Shown here piece by piece: positions 1 to 8,403 of a stretch of 32,321 nucleotides of DNA (position 1 is its first letter; every line of letters starts with the position of its first letter). The notes under the pieces are model-generated. The model was not told the origin of the DNA, did not search any database, and saw only the letters and a list, made by a program, of their open reading frames with translations. The DNA is from Pseudomonadota bacterium (lineage in GTDB: Bacteria > Pseudomonadota > Alphaproteobacteria > Acetobacterales > Acetobacteraceae). Location of the stretch: positions 1 through 32,321 of the forward strand of contig JAJZFB010000001.1 of the NCBI GenBank assembly GCA_021805545.1, in the 5' to 3' direction. The position numbers were made by a program, and so were the translations under genes.

Positions 1-304
1 TGAAGCCCTCCGCCGCACCCCGCTTGTAACCAGCCCGTTCAGCTACGTTGTGGTGCCCGGTTTTGTGCCGCGCCAGGCCGCCCAGGCCATGCGCCAGGAC
101 TTCCCCGAAATCCCCTACCCTGGCCTGCTGCCGCTGGAGGCAACCTCGCCCGGCCCGGCGCTTACCGCCTGCCTGGCCGAAAAATTCGGGCTGGACCTGG
201 CCGGCCGCGCCATAATTGTGGCGCTGCGCAGCGTATTCTGGCGGGAAAGCCGCAATATATTACGCGCAGCAACCCACCGCCGGGGGCTGCGGTGTGTGCG
301 TTGA
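1..304 (+). pseudogene. Truncated 2OG-Fe(II) oxygenase-like gene remnant
   Basis: The frame is open from base 2 to a TGA at 302-304, so the true start lies outside the window. The first part (TPLVTSPFSYVVVPGFV, then DFPEIPYPG) resembles the N-terminus of alphaproteobacterial 2OG-Fe(II) oxygenase-like proteins, followed by a stretch like EKFGLDLAGR. From memory of that family, about a dozen residues appear to be missing between PLEATS and GPALTA. After AGR the protein turns into an arginine-rich tail with no HxD iron-binding motif before the stop. It therefore looks like a decayed or truncated gene and probably has no activity. The family assignment is by eye and moderately weak. An unrelated short protein cannot be excluded. 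Confidence 0.45.
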
Positions 305-342
305 GATAAAGGCTCTTCCATAATTTCTCACATCTCGCCGCG

Positions 343-408
343 TTGAGCATTTTACGCGCCCCATAATATTTGTTAAGAATTGTAAAAAACTACCCAGAAA
401 CAGGAGGG
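343..408 (+). promoter_or_regulatory. Candidate promoter and strong RBS for the Hint protein
   Basis: The 109-base gap before the Hint gene is AT-rich compared with its surroundings. TTGAGC at 343-348 and TAATAT at 364-369 could be -35 and -10 elements, although the 15-base spacer is short. AGGAGG at 402-407 lies six bases before the GTG at 414 and fixes that start. The RBS is convincing; the promoter is only a candidate. Confidence 0.35.
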
Positions 409-413
409 CTGTC

Positions 414-2987
414 GTGTCACAGACGATTTCCGGCTACCATAACACCACGCAGACCCTGAGTTCTGGGACAGTCAACGTAACCATAACTGGCACCGTCAAC
501 GCCTATGGGACTGGCGGGGTCTATACAATCCACAATCACGGCACGCCCGCGCCTGAGACCATTTCCGCGGCCGTATTTGGCCCGGCGGGTGCCAATTTCA
601 CCCTCGACAATACCGGCCTGATTGAATCTCACGGCACCAATACAAGTAACCCTTTCGACGTGGGGATACTGCTCGGCTCGCCAGGCACCGTGACAAATAG
701 TGGCACCGTTGAGGGCGGCAGCGGGATCGCCATATTCAGCAATTCGAACAGCAGCGCCTCCGTTATCAACAACAGCAATCTCATCGAAGGCTCCCTGGGC
801 GTTGGAATTTACGTCAGTTCCGCGGCAACGGTGGTTAACGCCGGCAGCATTTCCGGCGCGCAAACCGGCGTGAATCTGAGCCGCACGGCAGCCTCGTATC
901 TAAGCAACGCCAGCACGGGCACGATAACGGCCGGTGCTAATTATGCGGTGCAGCTGTATAATGGCATCGTGAAGAATGCCGGGCTGCTTGCAGGCAACGC
1001 TGGCGGTGTTCAGCTCTATGCGCACGGCTCTATCTTTAATAGCGGAATAATCGAGGCAACCGGAACATCCCCGGGCACCAACAGCTCCTATGCCGGCATC
1101 GAAATCCAGCAGGGCGGCAATGTGTATAACAGCCTCAACGGCTCCATCACCGGGCTAACTGGTGTCCGGCTCCAGGGCAGCACCGCCAGCTATATCGACA
1201 ATGCGGGCCATATCTCTGGCACCAAAACCAGCGGCATCGTCAGCAGCGCCGCCTTCACAATCAAAAACACCGGCAGCATCTCTGGCACCGATCATGGCAT
1301 TGCCAGCTACAATCCTGGCGGCTCCAGCACGGTCAATAATTACGGGGTGATTATTGCGACCGGCACCAGTTTCACCACCGGCACCGCCACACTCGCCGCC
1401 AGCGGCGTCTCCCTGGCCGCGGGGGGCAGCATCGGCAATCATGCCGCAGGGCAAATTACGGGTAACCTCGGCGTTTATCTCAGCGGCGGCAGCGGCAACG
1501 CCACTGTTTATCTGGATAATCTCGGCACAATCACCGGCACGGCTGCAAACGGCGTTAACCTCGGAACCTCTGGCAAAATCTACAATGCCGGCAATATCAC
1601 CGGTGCTGCCGATGGCGTGGATCTCTTAAACGGCGGCAAGGTTGTCAATGCCGGCACCATAACGGGTCATAACGGTATCGCGGTGAACTTCAGCGGCACC
1701 GCGGGAACCAGCAGCCAGCTTGGGGTCGACCCCGGCGCTGTGTTCAACGGCACCGTCGAAGTTACCGATGGCACAGGCACGCTGAAACTCTCCTCAGCCA
1801 GTACGGCCGGCACAATTTCCGGACTCGGCACCAGTTTTCAGAATTTCGAAACCATCGATATTCAGAGCGGTGCTTCCTGGCTGGCCGAAGGCTCGATCAG
1901 CGGGCTTGCTTCCGGTCAAACCATCGCTGGGTTTGCCAATACCGATACCATCATTCTGGACGGCTTCACCGCGACGGGCAAATCTTATGTTTCCGGCGTT
2001 GGCCTTGAACTCTCGAATGGCACCAGCACGGAAACGCTCGGCATCACTGGTGCCTTCAACACGGCAGATTTCTCGATCAGCAGCAATGCGAATGGCACGG
2101 TCATCAAAGACGTGACTTGCTATGCAAGGGGCACGAGAATCACCACCGCGCGGGGCGAAATTGCCGTGGAGGATTTGAAAATCGGCGATGCGGTGCAGAC
2201 AATGCATGCCGGACCGCAAAAGATAAAATGGATTGGCGTGCGCAGCTACGCCGCGCCTTTTGCCAACCATGCCAAGGTGCTGCCGGTCCACATTAAAGCC
2301 GGAGCGCTTGCAGAAAACATCCCAGCCCGCGACCTGTTCGTCTCGCCAGGCCATGCCATCTGTCTCGATGGGGTGCTGGTCCACGCCGCCCGGCTGGTCA
2401 ATGGCGTGTCGATCACGCAACTCCCCCGCGTGGAAGAAATCGTCTATTATCACATCGAACTCGACAACCACGAAATCATTTTCGCCGAAAACTGCCCGGC
2501 CGAAACTTTCATGGGTGAGTATTTCCGGCCGCAATTCCATAACGCGGAAAGTTTTCACAGGCTCTATCCGCAAGACAATGCCCCAGAGCATATGTGCTTA
2601 CCCCGTCTCGATGGCGGATTTCAGCTTAATGCCATACAACAACGCCTCAAGCTGCGTGCTGGACTCCCCTGCGCGCCAACTGGCGGCACAGGCCCTCTAC
2701 GCGGTTATATCGACCAGCTTACCGCGCAAATAATTTCCGGCTGGGCGCAAAATATTTCCTCGCCCGAGGCCCCCATATGCCTGGATATTTACTGCGATGA
2801 GCGCCGCATTGGCCGTGTCCTCGCCGATATGTACCGCGAGGATGTGCGCGATGCCGGTTATGGCAGTGGTTTTCATGGGTTCGAATTCGCACTTCCCCAG
2901 GGCGTAACCGGCTCCATTACCGTCCGCCGCAGCACTGACCAGGCCATGCTTATGCCTGCCAGCGCGGCAATGGCAAGCGCGGCGTGA
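414..2987 (+). CDS. Beta-solenoid repeat protein with Hint autoprocessing domain
   Basis: This is an 857-residue protein starting at GTG 414 behind AGGAGG. Residues 1 to about 560 are low-complexity repeats rich in Gly, Asn, Thr and Ser with many variants of 'NAGTITG'. This is the pattern of autotransporter-like beta-solenoids. A Hint domain (Hint_2 type) runs from about 569 to 705. It begins CYARGTRI with the nucleophile Cys569, followed by a GEIAVEDLKIGDAV block, and has the conserved SPGHAI motif with His647. The last part (about 760-845) carries a 'GYID..ISGWA' domain that I recognise from Acetobacteraceae surface and glycosyltransferase proteins. No Sec signal peptide is visible, so export, if it occurs, may use a type I route. 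Hint domains cleave their own backbone, so release of the solenoid from the C-terminal part is a reasonable inference. The target of the protein is unknown. Confidence 0.85.
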   Translation: MSQTISGYHNTTQTLSSGTVNVTITGTVNAYGTGGVYTIHNHGTPAPETISAAVFGPAGANFTLDNTGLIESHGTNTSNPFDVGILLGSPGTVTNSGTVEGGSGIAIFSNSNSSASVINNSNLIEGSLGVGIYVSSAATVVNAGSISGAQTGVNLSRTAASYLSNASTGTITAGANYAVQLYNGIVKNAGLLAGNAGGVQLYAHGSIFNSGIIEATGTSPGTNSSYAGIEIQQGGNVYNSLNGSITGLTGVRLQGSTASYIDNAGHISGTKTSGIVSSAAFTIKNTGSISGTDHGIASYNPGGSSTVNNYGVIIATGTSFTTGTATLAASGVSLAAGGSIGNHAAGQITGNLGVYLSGGSGNATVYLDNLGTITGTAANGVNLGTSGKIYNAGNITGAADGVDLLNGGKVVNAGTITGHNGIAVNFSGTAGTSSQLGVDPGAVFNGTVEVTDGTGTLKLSSASTAGTISGLGTSFQNFETIDIQSGASWLAEGSISGLASGQTIAGFANTDTIILDGFTATGKSYVSGVGLELSNGTSTETLGITGAFNTADFSISSNANGTVIKDVTCYARGTRITTARGEIAVEDLKIGDAVQTMHAGPQKIKWIGVRSYAAPFANHAKVLPVHIKAGALAENIPARDLFVSPGHAICLDGVLVHAARLVNGVSITQLPRVEEIVYYHIELDNHEIIFAENCPAETFMGEYFRPQFHNAESFHRLYPQDNAPEHMCLPRLDGGFQLNAIQQRLKLRAGLPCAPTGGTGPLRGYIDQLTAQIISGWAQNISSPEAPICLDIYCDERRIGRVLADMYREDVRDAGYGSGFHGFEFALPQGVTGSITVRRSTDQAMLMPASAAMASAA

Positions 2988-3020
2988 TGGTGCCTGGCCA
3001 TCCGCGGGAGGCTTGCCCTG

Positions 3021-3038
3021 TGCGTGATTGTGCACGCA
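3021..3038. terminator. Hairpin between convergent Hint gene and metF
   Basis: TGCGTG and CACGCA form a perfect 6-bp stem around a 6-base loop, with G.U closing pairs possible below. The hairpin lies in the 53-base gap between two converging genes, just past the metF stop. There is no real T-tract on either side, so it is a weak terminator candidate. Confidence 0.35.
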
Positions 3039-3040
3039 TG

Positions 3041-4000
3041 TTATTGAACGGGCACGGGCGCGTGGTAAAGCGCGCGGTTAAGCGCGGTATCGTTGCCCGC
3101 CGCTGCCCGCCGCCCGAGCATGTGGCACAGCGCCTGAGTCATTGGCGCGCGGTTAAGCGTATAGAAATGAAATTGCCGCACGCCCGCAGCATAAAGCGAC
3201 TGGCATAACGCCCCCGCCACCATGGCCGCCACCAGCGGGCGCATCTCTGGCCGGTCATCAAGCTGTTCGAGCAGATGGGCCAATTTTGGCGGTATGCTCG
3301 CCCCGCACGCGGCGGCAAATTTCTGCGCCTGCGCCGCATTGGCAATGGGTAAAATGCCCGGCACCAGCTCCGCCTTTATGCCAGAGGCCGCCACACGGTC
3401 GCGGAAGCGCAAAAATATTTCAGGCGCAAAAAAAAATTGCGTCAGCACGCGGTCGGCACCCGCATCGATCTTGGCTTTTAGGTTATCAATATCCGCCTGG
3501 GGCGATACGGAATCCGGATGGTACTCCGGATAGCCGGCGACAGAAATCTCGAACGGCGCCAGCCGCTTCAGCGCCGCTGTCAGTGCCGCCGCATTTTCAA
3601 AACCGTCAGGGTGTGGCGTAAACCTGCCGCCTCCCGCTGGGGGGTCGCCGCGCAAGGCCACAATATGGCGCACGCCAGCGGCCCAATAGGCTTGGGCAAT
3701 TTCCAGAATCCCGGTCCGGCTGGCGCCCACGCAGGTAAGGTGCGCTGCGGCATCCAGCGCGGTTTCATTAACAATTCGTTGTACCGTGGCATGGGTGCGC
3801 TGGCGCGTGGTACCACCCGCGCCGTAGGTTACTGAAACAAAACGAGGCGCATAAGGCGCCAGCGCTGTCACCGTGTCCCACAGCTCAGCTTCCATCTTCT
3901 CCGTCTTGGGCGGAAAAAACTCGAAGGACAATTCCACGTCACCGGCGGGCAGCGCCGCTGCAATGTCACCGGCGGGCAGCGCCGCTGCAATCTCGTTCAT
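3041..4000 (-). CDS. metF: 5,10-methylenetetrahydrofolate reductase
   Basis: A 319-residue cytosolic flavoprotein that reduces 5,10-methylene-THF to 5-methyl-THF, the methyl donor for methionine synthesis. The family signature FEFFPPKT is present with the catalytic Glu at about 27. It is followed by VTYGAGGTTR (57-66), ALRGDPP (115-121, FAD site) and SVAGYPEYHP (153-162). The YTLNRA motif lies near the C-terminus, with an extra tail of about 30 residues that repeats LNRA. The N-terminus is odd: residues 4-12 and 13-21 are identical (IAAALPAGD) because of a perfect 27-bp tandem duplication. The gene starts 13 bases after the stop of the ArsR-methyltransferase gene, and a GAGGA ribosome site overlaps that stop, so the two are probably one operon. 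It would supply 5-methyl-THF to MetE encoded nearby. Confidence 0.95.
   Translation of the reverse strand: MNEIAAALPAGDIAAALPAGDVELSFEFFPPKTEKMEAELWDTVTALAPYAPRFVSVTYGAGGTTRQRTHATVQRIVNETALDAAAHLTCVGASRTGILEIAQAYWAAGVRHIVALRGDPPAGGGRFTPHPDGFENAAALTAALKRLAPFEISVAGYPEYHPDSVSPQADIDNLKAKIDAGADRVLTQFFFAPEIFLRFRDRVAASGIKAELVPGILPIANAAQAQKFAAACGASIPPKLAHLLEQLDDRPEMRPLVAAMVAGALCQSLYAAGVRQFHFYTLNRAPMTQALCHMLGRRAAAGNDTALNRALYHAPVPVQ
3938..3991 (-). repeat. 27-bp x2 in-frame tandem repeat in metF
   Basis: Two perfect 27-bp copies (3938-3964 and 3965-3991) encode IAAALPAGD twice, directly before the conserved FEFFPPKT core. The unit is nine codons, so the frame is kept. The repeat lies outside the catalytic barrel and should be tolerated. 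Confidence 0.9.
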
Positions 4001-4013
4001 GTGTCAAATTTCC

Positions 4014-4955
4014 TCAACCGGCAGGGCGTTTGCGGCCGAGCCATAGTTTTACCGTTAATTCGCCATCCGCCAGCGCGCGGCTGTTTTCCATCGCCAGCCC
4101 GGCGGTGCTCAGCCAGCCTTCCATCTGCTCGTCCGAGAATCCCAGCCGCGCATGGGCATGGCGGGTACGCAGCTCTTCGCGCTCATGCGGCGCGAAATCC
4201 GCCACCACCAGCCGTCCGCCCGGCGCCAGCAGGCGGGCGGCCTCGCGCAGCATGGCCTCTGGCAGATGGGCGTAATGCAGCACCTGGTGCAGCAACACCG
4301 TATCGGCACACCCGCCGGGCAGCGGCAGCGCGTACAGGTCACCTTGGCGTAAATCCACCTGGTCCAGCCCGGCGGCGGCCAGCTTGGCACGGGCAAAACG
4401 CAGCATTTCCGGGCTACGGTCTATGCCCAGCGCACGCTCCGCTTGCGGCGCGAACAACGCCAGCATCCGCCCCGTGCCGGTGCCAAGGTCCACCAGCCGC
4501 CCCAGCCGTGTGCCCGCCAGCATCTCGGCCATGGCGGCTTCTACCTCGCTATCGGCCACACAGAGCGTGCGCAGCTCATCCCACGCCCCGGCATTGGCGT
4601 TGAAATAGGTCTCCGCCGCCCGCGCCCTGTCCGCCTGCACGGCGGAAAGCCGCGCCTGGTCGGCCACCGCCCACGGGTCTGGCCCGGCATGCTGCGCCCA
4701 GCCGTCCAGTGCCGCCAGTAACGGGCCTATCCGCGCCGCATCGCCCAGCCCCAGAAACACCCAGGCGCCTTCCTTGCGGCGCGCAACCAGCCCGGCATCA
4801 GCTAATATTTTGATATGCCGCGAGATTCTTGGCTGGCTTTGTACCAATACCTGCGCCAGCTCGCCCACGGAAAGCTCCATCCGCCGCAGCAGCGCAACAA
4901 TGCGCAGCCGCGTGGGGTCGGAAAGCGCGCGGAAAATGGTGAGCGGCAGGTCCAT
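4014..4955 (-). CDS. ArsR-family regulator fused to SAM-dependent methyltransferase
   Basis: A 313-residue two-domain protein. Residues 1 to about 80 form an ArsR-type winged helix (LSDPTRLRIVALL, then LAQVLVQSQPRISRHIKIL). The rest is a class I methyltransferase with motif I VDLGTGTG (155-162), an acidic strand end at GIDRS (177-181) and APGGRLVVADF. No cysteine metal site typical of ArsR or SmtB is seen in the HTH. Fusions of this kind commonly sit beside metF in alphaproteobacteria. By analogy with SahR-type ArsR regulators of the SAM cycle, it may sense SAM or S-adenosylhomocysteine through the methyltransferase fold; that is inference. There is no clear Shine-Dalgarno before ATG 4955. 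The 57-base gap to metR holds a palindrome that could be its own operator. It probably forms an operon with metF. Confidence 0.85.
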   Translation of the reverse strand: MDLPLTIFRALSDPTRLRIVALLRRMELSVGELAQVLVQSQPRISRHIKILADAGLVARRKEGAWVFLGLGDAARIGPLLAALDGWAQHAGPDPWAVADQARLSAVQADRARAAETYFNANAGAWDELRTLCVADSEVEAAMAEMLAGTRLGRLVDLGTGTGRMLALFAPQAERALGIDRSPEMLRFARAKLAAAGLDQVDLRQGDLYALPLPGGCADTVLLHQVLHYAHLPEAMLREAARLLAPGGRLVVADFAPHEREELRTRHAHARLGFSDEQMEGWLSTAGLAMENSRALADGELTVKLWLGRKRPAG

Positions 4956-4969
4956 AAGCTAGATAAATC

Positions 4970-4983
4970 ACATAAGGATATGT
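4970..4983 (-). promoter_or_regulatory. ACATA-N4-TATGT palindrome, candidate ArsR operator
   Basis: ACATAAGGATATGT is a perfect 5-4-5 inverted repeat located 15 bases upstream of the ArsR-methyltransferase start. It lies in a short AT-rich island between metR and that gene. Size, symmetry and position fit autoregulation by an ArsR-family dimer. The binding protein is inferred. Confidence 0.4.
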
Positions 4984-5012
4984 TTATGTCCATATATAAA
5001 ATTACCATATCA

Positions 5013-5912
5013 TCACGCCACTGTCTGGCTTGCCGCCGCCATTTCCACAAAAGCGCGCATATAGCCCACATCTGCATCCGTCTCGCGCATTCCCAAAAAT
5101 ATCTGCTTGGCCACCCCGCCATGCCCCAGCCTTACCGGGTGCAGTCTGAAGCGCGGCGCGTATTCCTCCACCAGCCAGCGGGGCAAAGCCGCCACCCCGC
5201 GCCCATGCGCCACCATCAGCAGCATAATATCCGTGGTCTCAATCGGCTTGTGCTGGCGCGGGCTTATGCCGGCGGGCAGCAGAAACTGGGTGTAAATATC
5301 CAGCCGCTCGGCGGGCACCGGGTAGGTAATCAGCACCTCACCGGCCAATTCCCCGGGCAGCACATACTCCGCCTCCCGCAGCCGGTGCTCCGGCCCCACC
5401 GCCAGCACCTGCTCGTAATCGAACACCGGCGTAAAGCGCAGCCCGGGTTTGAACAGCGGGTCCGGCGTTACCAGCATGTCAATCTCGTGCCCAAACAGCG
5501 CGCCTATGCCGCCAAACTGGAATTTCTGCCGCACATCCACATCCACTTCCGGCCATAGGTCCAAATATGGCGCCACAATTTTCAGCAGCCATTGGTAGCA
5601 AGGGTGGCATTCCATCCCAATCCGCAGCTTGCCCCGCTCGCCCGTTGCAAATTGCCGCAGCCTGTCCTCGGCATGGGTGAATTGCGGCAGCAGCCGGTTG
5701 GCCACGGCCAGCAGCCATTCTCCAGCCTGGGTGGGCTGCAGGCTGCGCCCCTCGCGCCGCCATATTTCCACCCCAAGCTGGGCTTCCAGCTTGCGTATGG
5801 CATGGCTCAAGGCAGGCTGGGTCAGGTGCAACCGTGCCGCCGCCGCGGTCAGCGAGCCCTCACGCGCCACCTCCTGGATAATCGTCAAATGAATGCGCTC
5901 CAGAACCACCAC
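5013..5912 (-). CDS. metR: LysR-family regulator of methionine synthesis, MetR-like
   Basis: A 299-residue LysR-type activator. The N-terminal helix-turn-helix is clear at about 14-60 (EGSLTAAAARLHLTQPALS, then IRKLEAQLG). The effector domain contains RIGMECHPCYQWLL, FDYEQVLAVGPEHRL, and then YPV..RLD with FLLPAGISP. These match the pattern of enterobacterial MetR (IECHSCIQWL, FDYE, RLDVW.HFLQPAG), which responds to homocysteine. The gene is divergent from metE across a 110-base region holding an inverted repeat, as in the classic metR-metE pair. The start is GTG 5912 or the adjacent GTG 5909. It lies in tandem with the ArsR-methyltransferase and metF, so its transcript may continue into them. 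Confidence 0.88.
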   Translation of the reverse strand: MVVLERIHLTIIQEVAREGSLTAAAARLHLTQPALSHAIRKLEAQLGVEIWRREGRSLQPTQAGEWLLAVANRLLPQFTHAEDRLRQFATGERGKLRIGMECHPCYQWLLKIVAPYLDLWPEVDVDVRQKFQFGGIGALFGHEIDMLVTPDPLFKPGLRFTPVFDYEQVLAVGPEHRLREAEYVLPGELAGEVLITYPVPAERLDIYTQFLLPAGISPRQHKPIETTDIMLLMVAHGRGVAALPRWLVEEYAPRFRLHPVRLGHGGVAKQIFLGMRETDADVGYMRAFVEMAAASQTVA

Positions 5913-5919
5913 ACACCCC

Positions 5920-5967
5920 CATGAATAAAATTTATCGTATCATAAAAACATATCATTTTTATTCATG
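5920..5967. promoter_or_regulatory. metR-metE divergent control region with 11-bp inverted repeat
   Basis: CATGAATAAAA (5920-5930) and TTTTATTCATG (5957-5967) are perfect inverted arms 26 bases apart in the metR-metE gap. Within this, TGAA-N5-TTTA at 5922-5934 differs at one base from the enterobacterial MetR site TGAA-N5-TTCA. The position is right for a MetR operator controlling both genes. Confidence 0.5.
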
Positions 5968-6022
5968 AGTTCAACATTCTAAGTATCGCGCCAGTTCTTC
6001 CCTCCATTTTTGGTGAGTCTTC

Positions 6023-8317
6023 ATGGTCACAACGCATAATCTCGGCTTTCCGCGCATCGGCGCCCGGCGCGAGCTGAAATTCGCCCTCGAATCCTATTGG
6101 AAGGGCCAATCCTCGCGCGAGGATTTGCAGCACACCGGCGCCGGTCTGCGCGCGCGCCACTGGCGCAGCCAAGCCACGCTCACCCTGGTGCCGGTGGGCG
6201 ATTTTTCATTTTACGACCAGATGCTGGATATGAGTTTCACGCTCGGCAATTTGCCCGCCCGTGTGCGCGGCTTCCATGGCGATGCGCTGGATAATTACTT
6301 CCGCGTCGCGCGTGGCCGCTCCGCCGCCGGGGCCGAGGAGCATGCTGGCTGCTGCGGCGGCGTGGCGGCGGGCGAGATGACCAAATGGTTCGACACGAAT
6401 TACCATTACATAGTGCCGGAATTCAGCGAGGAAACCACCTTCACCCTCGATGCCGCGCGCCTGCTCTCGCACCTTGCCGAGGCAAAGGCGCAGAATGTTA
6501 GCGCCAAACCGGTCATTATCGGCCCCATCACCTATCTGGCCCTCGGCAAGGCCAGGGATGGCGCGGACAAGCTCACCTTGCTGCCCCGCCTGCTGCCTGT
6601 TTATGCCCAGTTGCTCGCCACTCTGGCGGAGGCTGGCGCGGAATGGGTGCAGATCGACGAGCCGGCTCTTGTTACGGAACTGGACGCGGCCTGGCGAAAC
6701 GCCTTCACCCAGGCCTACCAGGCCCTAAGCACAGGCACGGTAAAATTGCTGCTGGCCACTTATTTTGGCCCGCTGCGCGAAAATCTGCCGTTGCTCAGCG
6801 CCCTGCCCGTGCAGGGCGTGCATCTCGATGCCATCAACGCGCGCGATGAAGCCGCCAGCCTGATTGAGACAAGCCCGCCAGAGCGCATCATCTCGCTCGG
6901 TGTGGTCAATGGCCGCAATATCTGGAAGACCGATCTCGAAGCCACGCTGGACTGGCTGGAGCCGGTTGCGAACAGGCTGGGAGACCGCCTGTGGCTGGCT
7001 CCCTCGTGCTCGCTGCTGCATGTGCCAGCAGACCTTGCCAGCGAGCAGAAAATGGATACTGAAATCCGTTCCTGGCTCGCCTTCGCCGTGCAGAAGCTGG
7101 AGGAAATAACGCTTCTGGCCACGGCCCTCAGCCAAGGCCGTGCCGCCGTGGCGGCCGGGCTTGCCGCCAACCGCGCCGCCCTGGCCGCGCGCAGCGCCTC
7201 GCCGCGCGTGAACAACGCGGCGGTGAACCAGGCGGTTGCCGGCATTACCAGCGCCCTTGGCCGCCGCAACAGCCCGTTTGCCGTACGCGCCGCCAAGCAG
7301 GCCGCCTTGCTCAACCTGCCGCTCTATCCCACAACCACCATCGGCTCTTTTCCGCAAACCAAGGAAATCCGCCTTGCCCGCAGCGCCTTCAAGGCCGGAA
7401 CAATCGATGAAGCCGCCTACAAGCATGCCATGCGCCTTGAGATTGAACGCAGCGTGCGTATCCAGGAAAGGCTGGGGCTGGACGTGCTGGTGCATGGCGA
7501 GGCCGAGCGCAACGATATGGTGGAATATTTCGGTGAGCAATTGGAAGGCTACGTGTTCAGCCAGAATGGCTGGGTGCAATCCTACGGCTCGCGCTGCGTC
7601 AAACCGCCCATCCTGTTCGGCAGCATCAGCCGCCCCAAACCAATGACCGTGGAATGGATCAAATACGCTGCCGCGCTCACGGCCAAGCCCCTGAAAGGCA
7701 TGCTCACCGGGCCGGTCACCATCCTCAACTGGTCCTTCGTGCGCGATGACCAGCCCCGCGCCACAACCTGCTACCAGCTGGCCCTGGCCATGCGCGAGGA
7801 GGTGCTCGATCTCGAAAAAGCCGGCATCCGTGTCATCCAAATCGATGAAGCGGCGCTGCGCGAGGGGCTGCCGCTGCGTAAATCGCAATGGCAGGATTAT
7901 CTGCGCTGGGCGGTGGAGTCATTCCGCATCACCGCCAATGGTGTTGCCGATGAAACGCAGATTCATACCCATATGTGCTATTCCGAGTTCAACGACATCA
8001 TCGCCGCCATCGCGGACATGGACGCTGATGTCATCACCATCGAAACATCACGCTCGGACATGGAGCTGCTGGATGCGTTCGACCACTTCAACTACCCCAA
8101 CCAGATCGGCCCCGGCGTTTACGACATCCACGCGCCCAATATCCCGGATGAGGCCCAGATTGTGTCGCTTATGCAAAAAGCCGCCAGGCGCATCCCACCC
8201 GCGCGCCTGTGGGTAAACCCTGATTGCGGACTGAAAACAAGGCAATGGGCCGAGGTGGTTCCCGCCCTCACCAATATGGTTAACGCGGCCCGCACCTTAC
8301 GTGCCAGCGCCGCCTGA
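6023..8317 (+). CDS. metE: Cobalamin-independent methionine synthase
   Basis: A 764-residue zinc enzyme that transfers the methyl group of 5-methyl-THF (triglutamate) to homocysteine. Both halves of the family are present. The N-terminal half has [17 protein letters not shown] and [12 protein letters not shown]; the C-terminal barrel starts near [10 protein letters not shown]. The zinc ligands are all visible: His650 and Cys652 ([11 protein letters not shown]), Glu674 (TIETSRSD) and Cys735 (NPDCGLKT). Their spacing equals that of E. coli MetE. Two local differences are a short Gly/Cys-rich insertion ([10 protein letters not shown]) before EMTKWF and Ala in place of Pro in IDEPALREG. Neither touches the metal site. 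The GGTGAG before ATG 6023 is a modest ribosome site. Expression is probably controlled by the divergent metR. The stop codon lies inside a hairpin. Confidence 0.97.
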   Translation: MVTTHNLGFPRIGARRELKFALESYWKGQSSREDLQHTGAGLRARHWRSQATLTLVPVGDFSFYDQMLDMSFTLGNLPARVRGFHGDALDNYFRVARGRSAAGAEEHAGCCGGVAAGEMTKWFDTNYHYIVPEFSEETTFTLDAARLLSHLAEAKAQNVSAKPVIIGPITYLALGKARDGADKLTLLPRLLPVYAQLLATLAEAGAEWVQIDEPALVTELDAAWRNAFTQAYQALSTGTVKLLLATYFGPLRENLPLLSALPVQGVHLDAINARDEAASLIETSPPERIISLGVVNGRNIWKTDLEATLDWLEPVANRLGDRLWLAPSCSLLHVPADLASEQKMDTEIRSWLAFAVQKLEEITLLATALSQGRAAVAAGLAANRAALAARSASPRVNNAAVNQAVAGITSALGRRNSPFAVRAAKQAALLNLPLYPTTTIGSFPQTKEIRLARSAFKAGTIDEAAYKHAMRLEIERSVRIQERLGLDVLVHGEAERNDMVEYFGEQLEGYVFSQNGWVQSYGSRCVKPPILFGSISRPKPMTVEWIKYAAALTAKPLKGMLTGPVTILNWSFVRDDQPRATTCYQLALAMREEVLDLEKAGIRVIQIDEAALREGLPLRKSQWQDYLRWAVESFRITANGVADETQIHTHMCYSEFNDIIAAIADMDADVITIETSRSDMELLDAFDHFNYPNQIGPGVYDIHAPNIPDEAQIVSLMQKAARRIPPARLWVNPDCGLKTRQWAEVVPALTNMVNAARTLRASAA

Positions 8318-8326
8318 TTCTCAGGC
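8312..8326 (+). terminator. Hairpin enclosing the metE stop codon
   Basis: GCCTGA, TTC and TCAGGC form a perfect 6-bp stem with a 3-base loop. The metE TGA is part of the 5' arm. It is followed by TTGT only, so it is either a weak intrinsic terminator or a 3'-end stabiliser. A second hairpin, CGCGC-CAAT-GCGCG at 8381-8394, lies closer to the ftsH stop. Confidence 0.45.
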
Positions 8327-8403
8327 TTGTGCCCCGCCCCGCGCATGGACCAGCGCCAGCATGACGAAAAGCATGCGGGGCGCGCCAATGCGCGGGGTAA
8401 CGC

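Noticed and set aside
2490-2495. Asn693-Cys694 in the Hint protein as an intein C-terminal splice junction
   Set aside because: The preceding block aligns with the end of Hint_2 domains, where this is an internal position, and the penultimate His of inteins is missing. Splicing is unlikely.
4956-6022. SAM riboswitch in the methionine module
   Set aside because: Neither the ArsR-metF leader nor the metE leader shows a SAM-I or SAM-II-like stem and pseudoknot arrangement. Control by MetR and the ArsR fusion fits better.
6725-7888. Minus-strand frame of 387 codons inside metE
   Set aside because: metE is intact with all zinc ligands on the plus strand. The antisense product has biased composition and no ribosome site.
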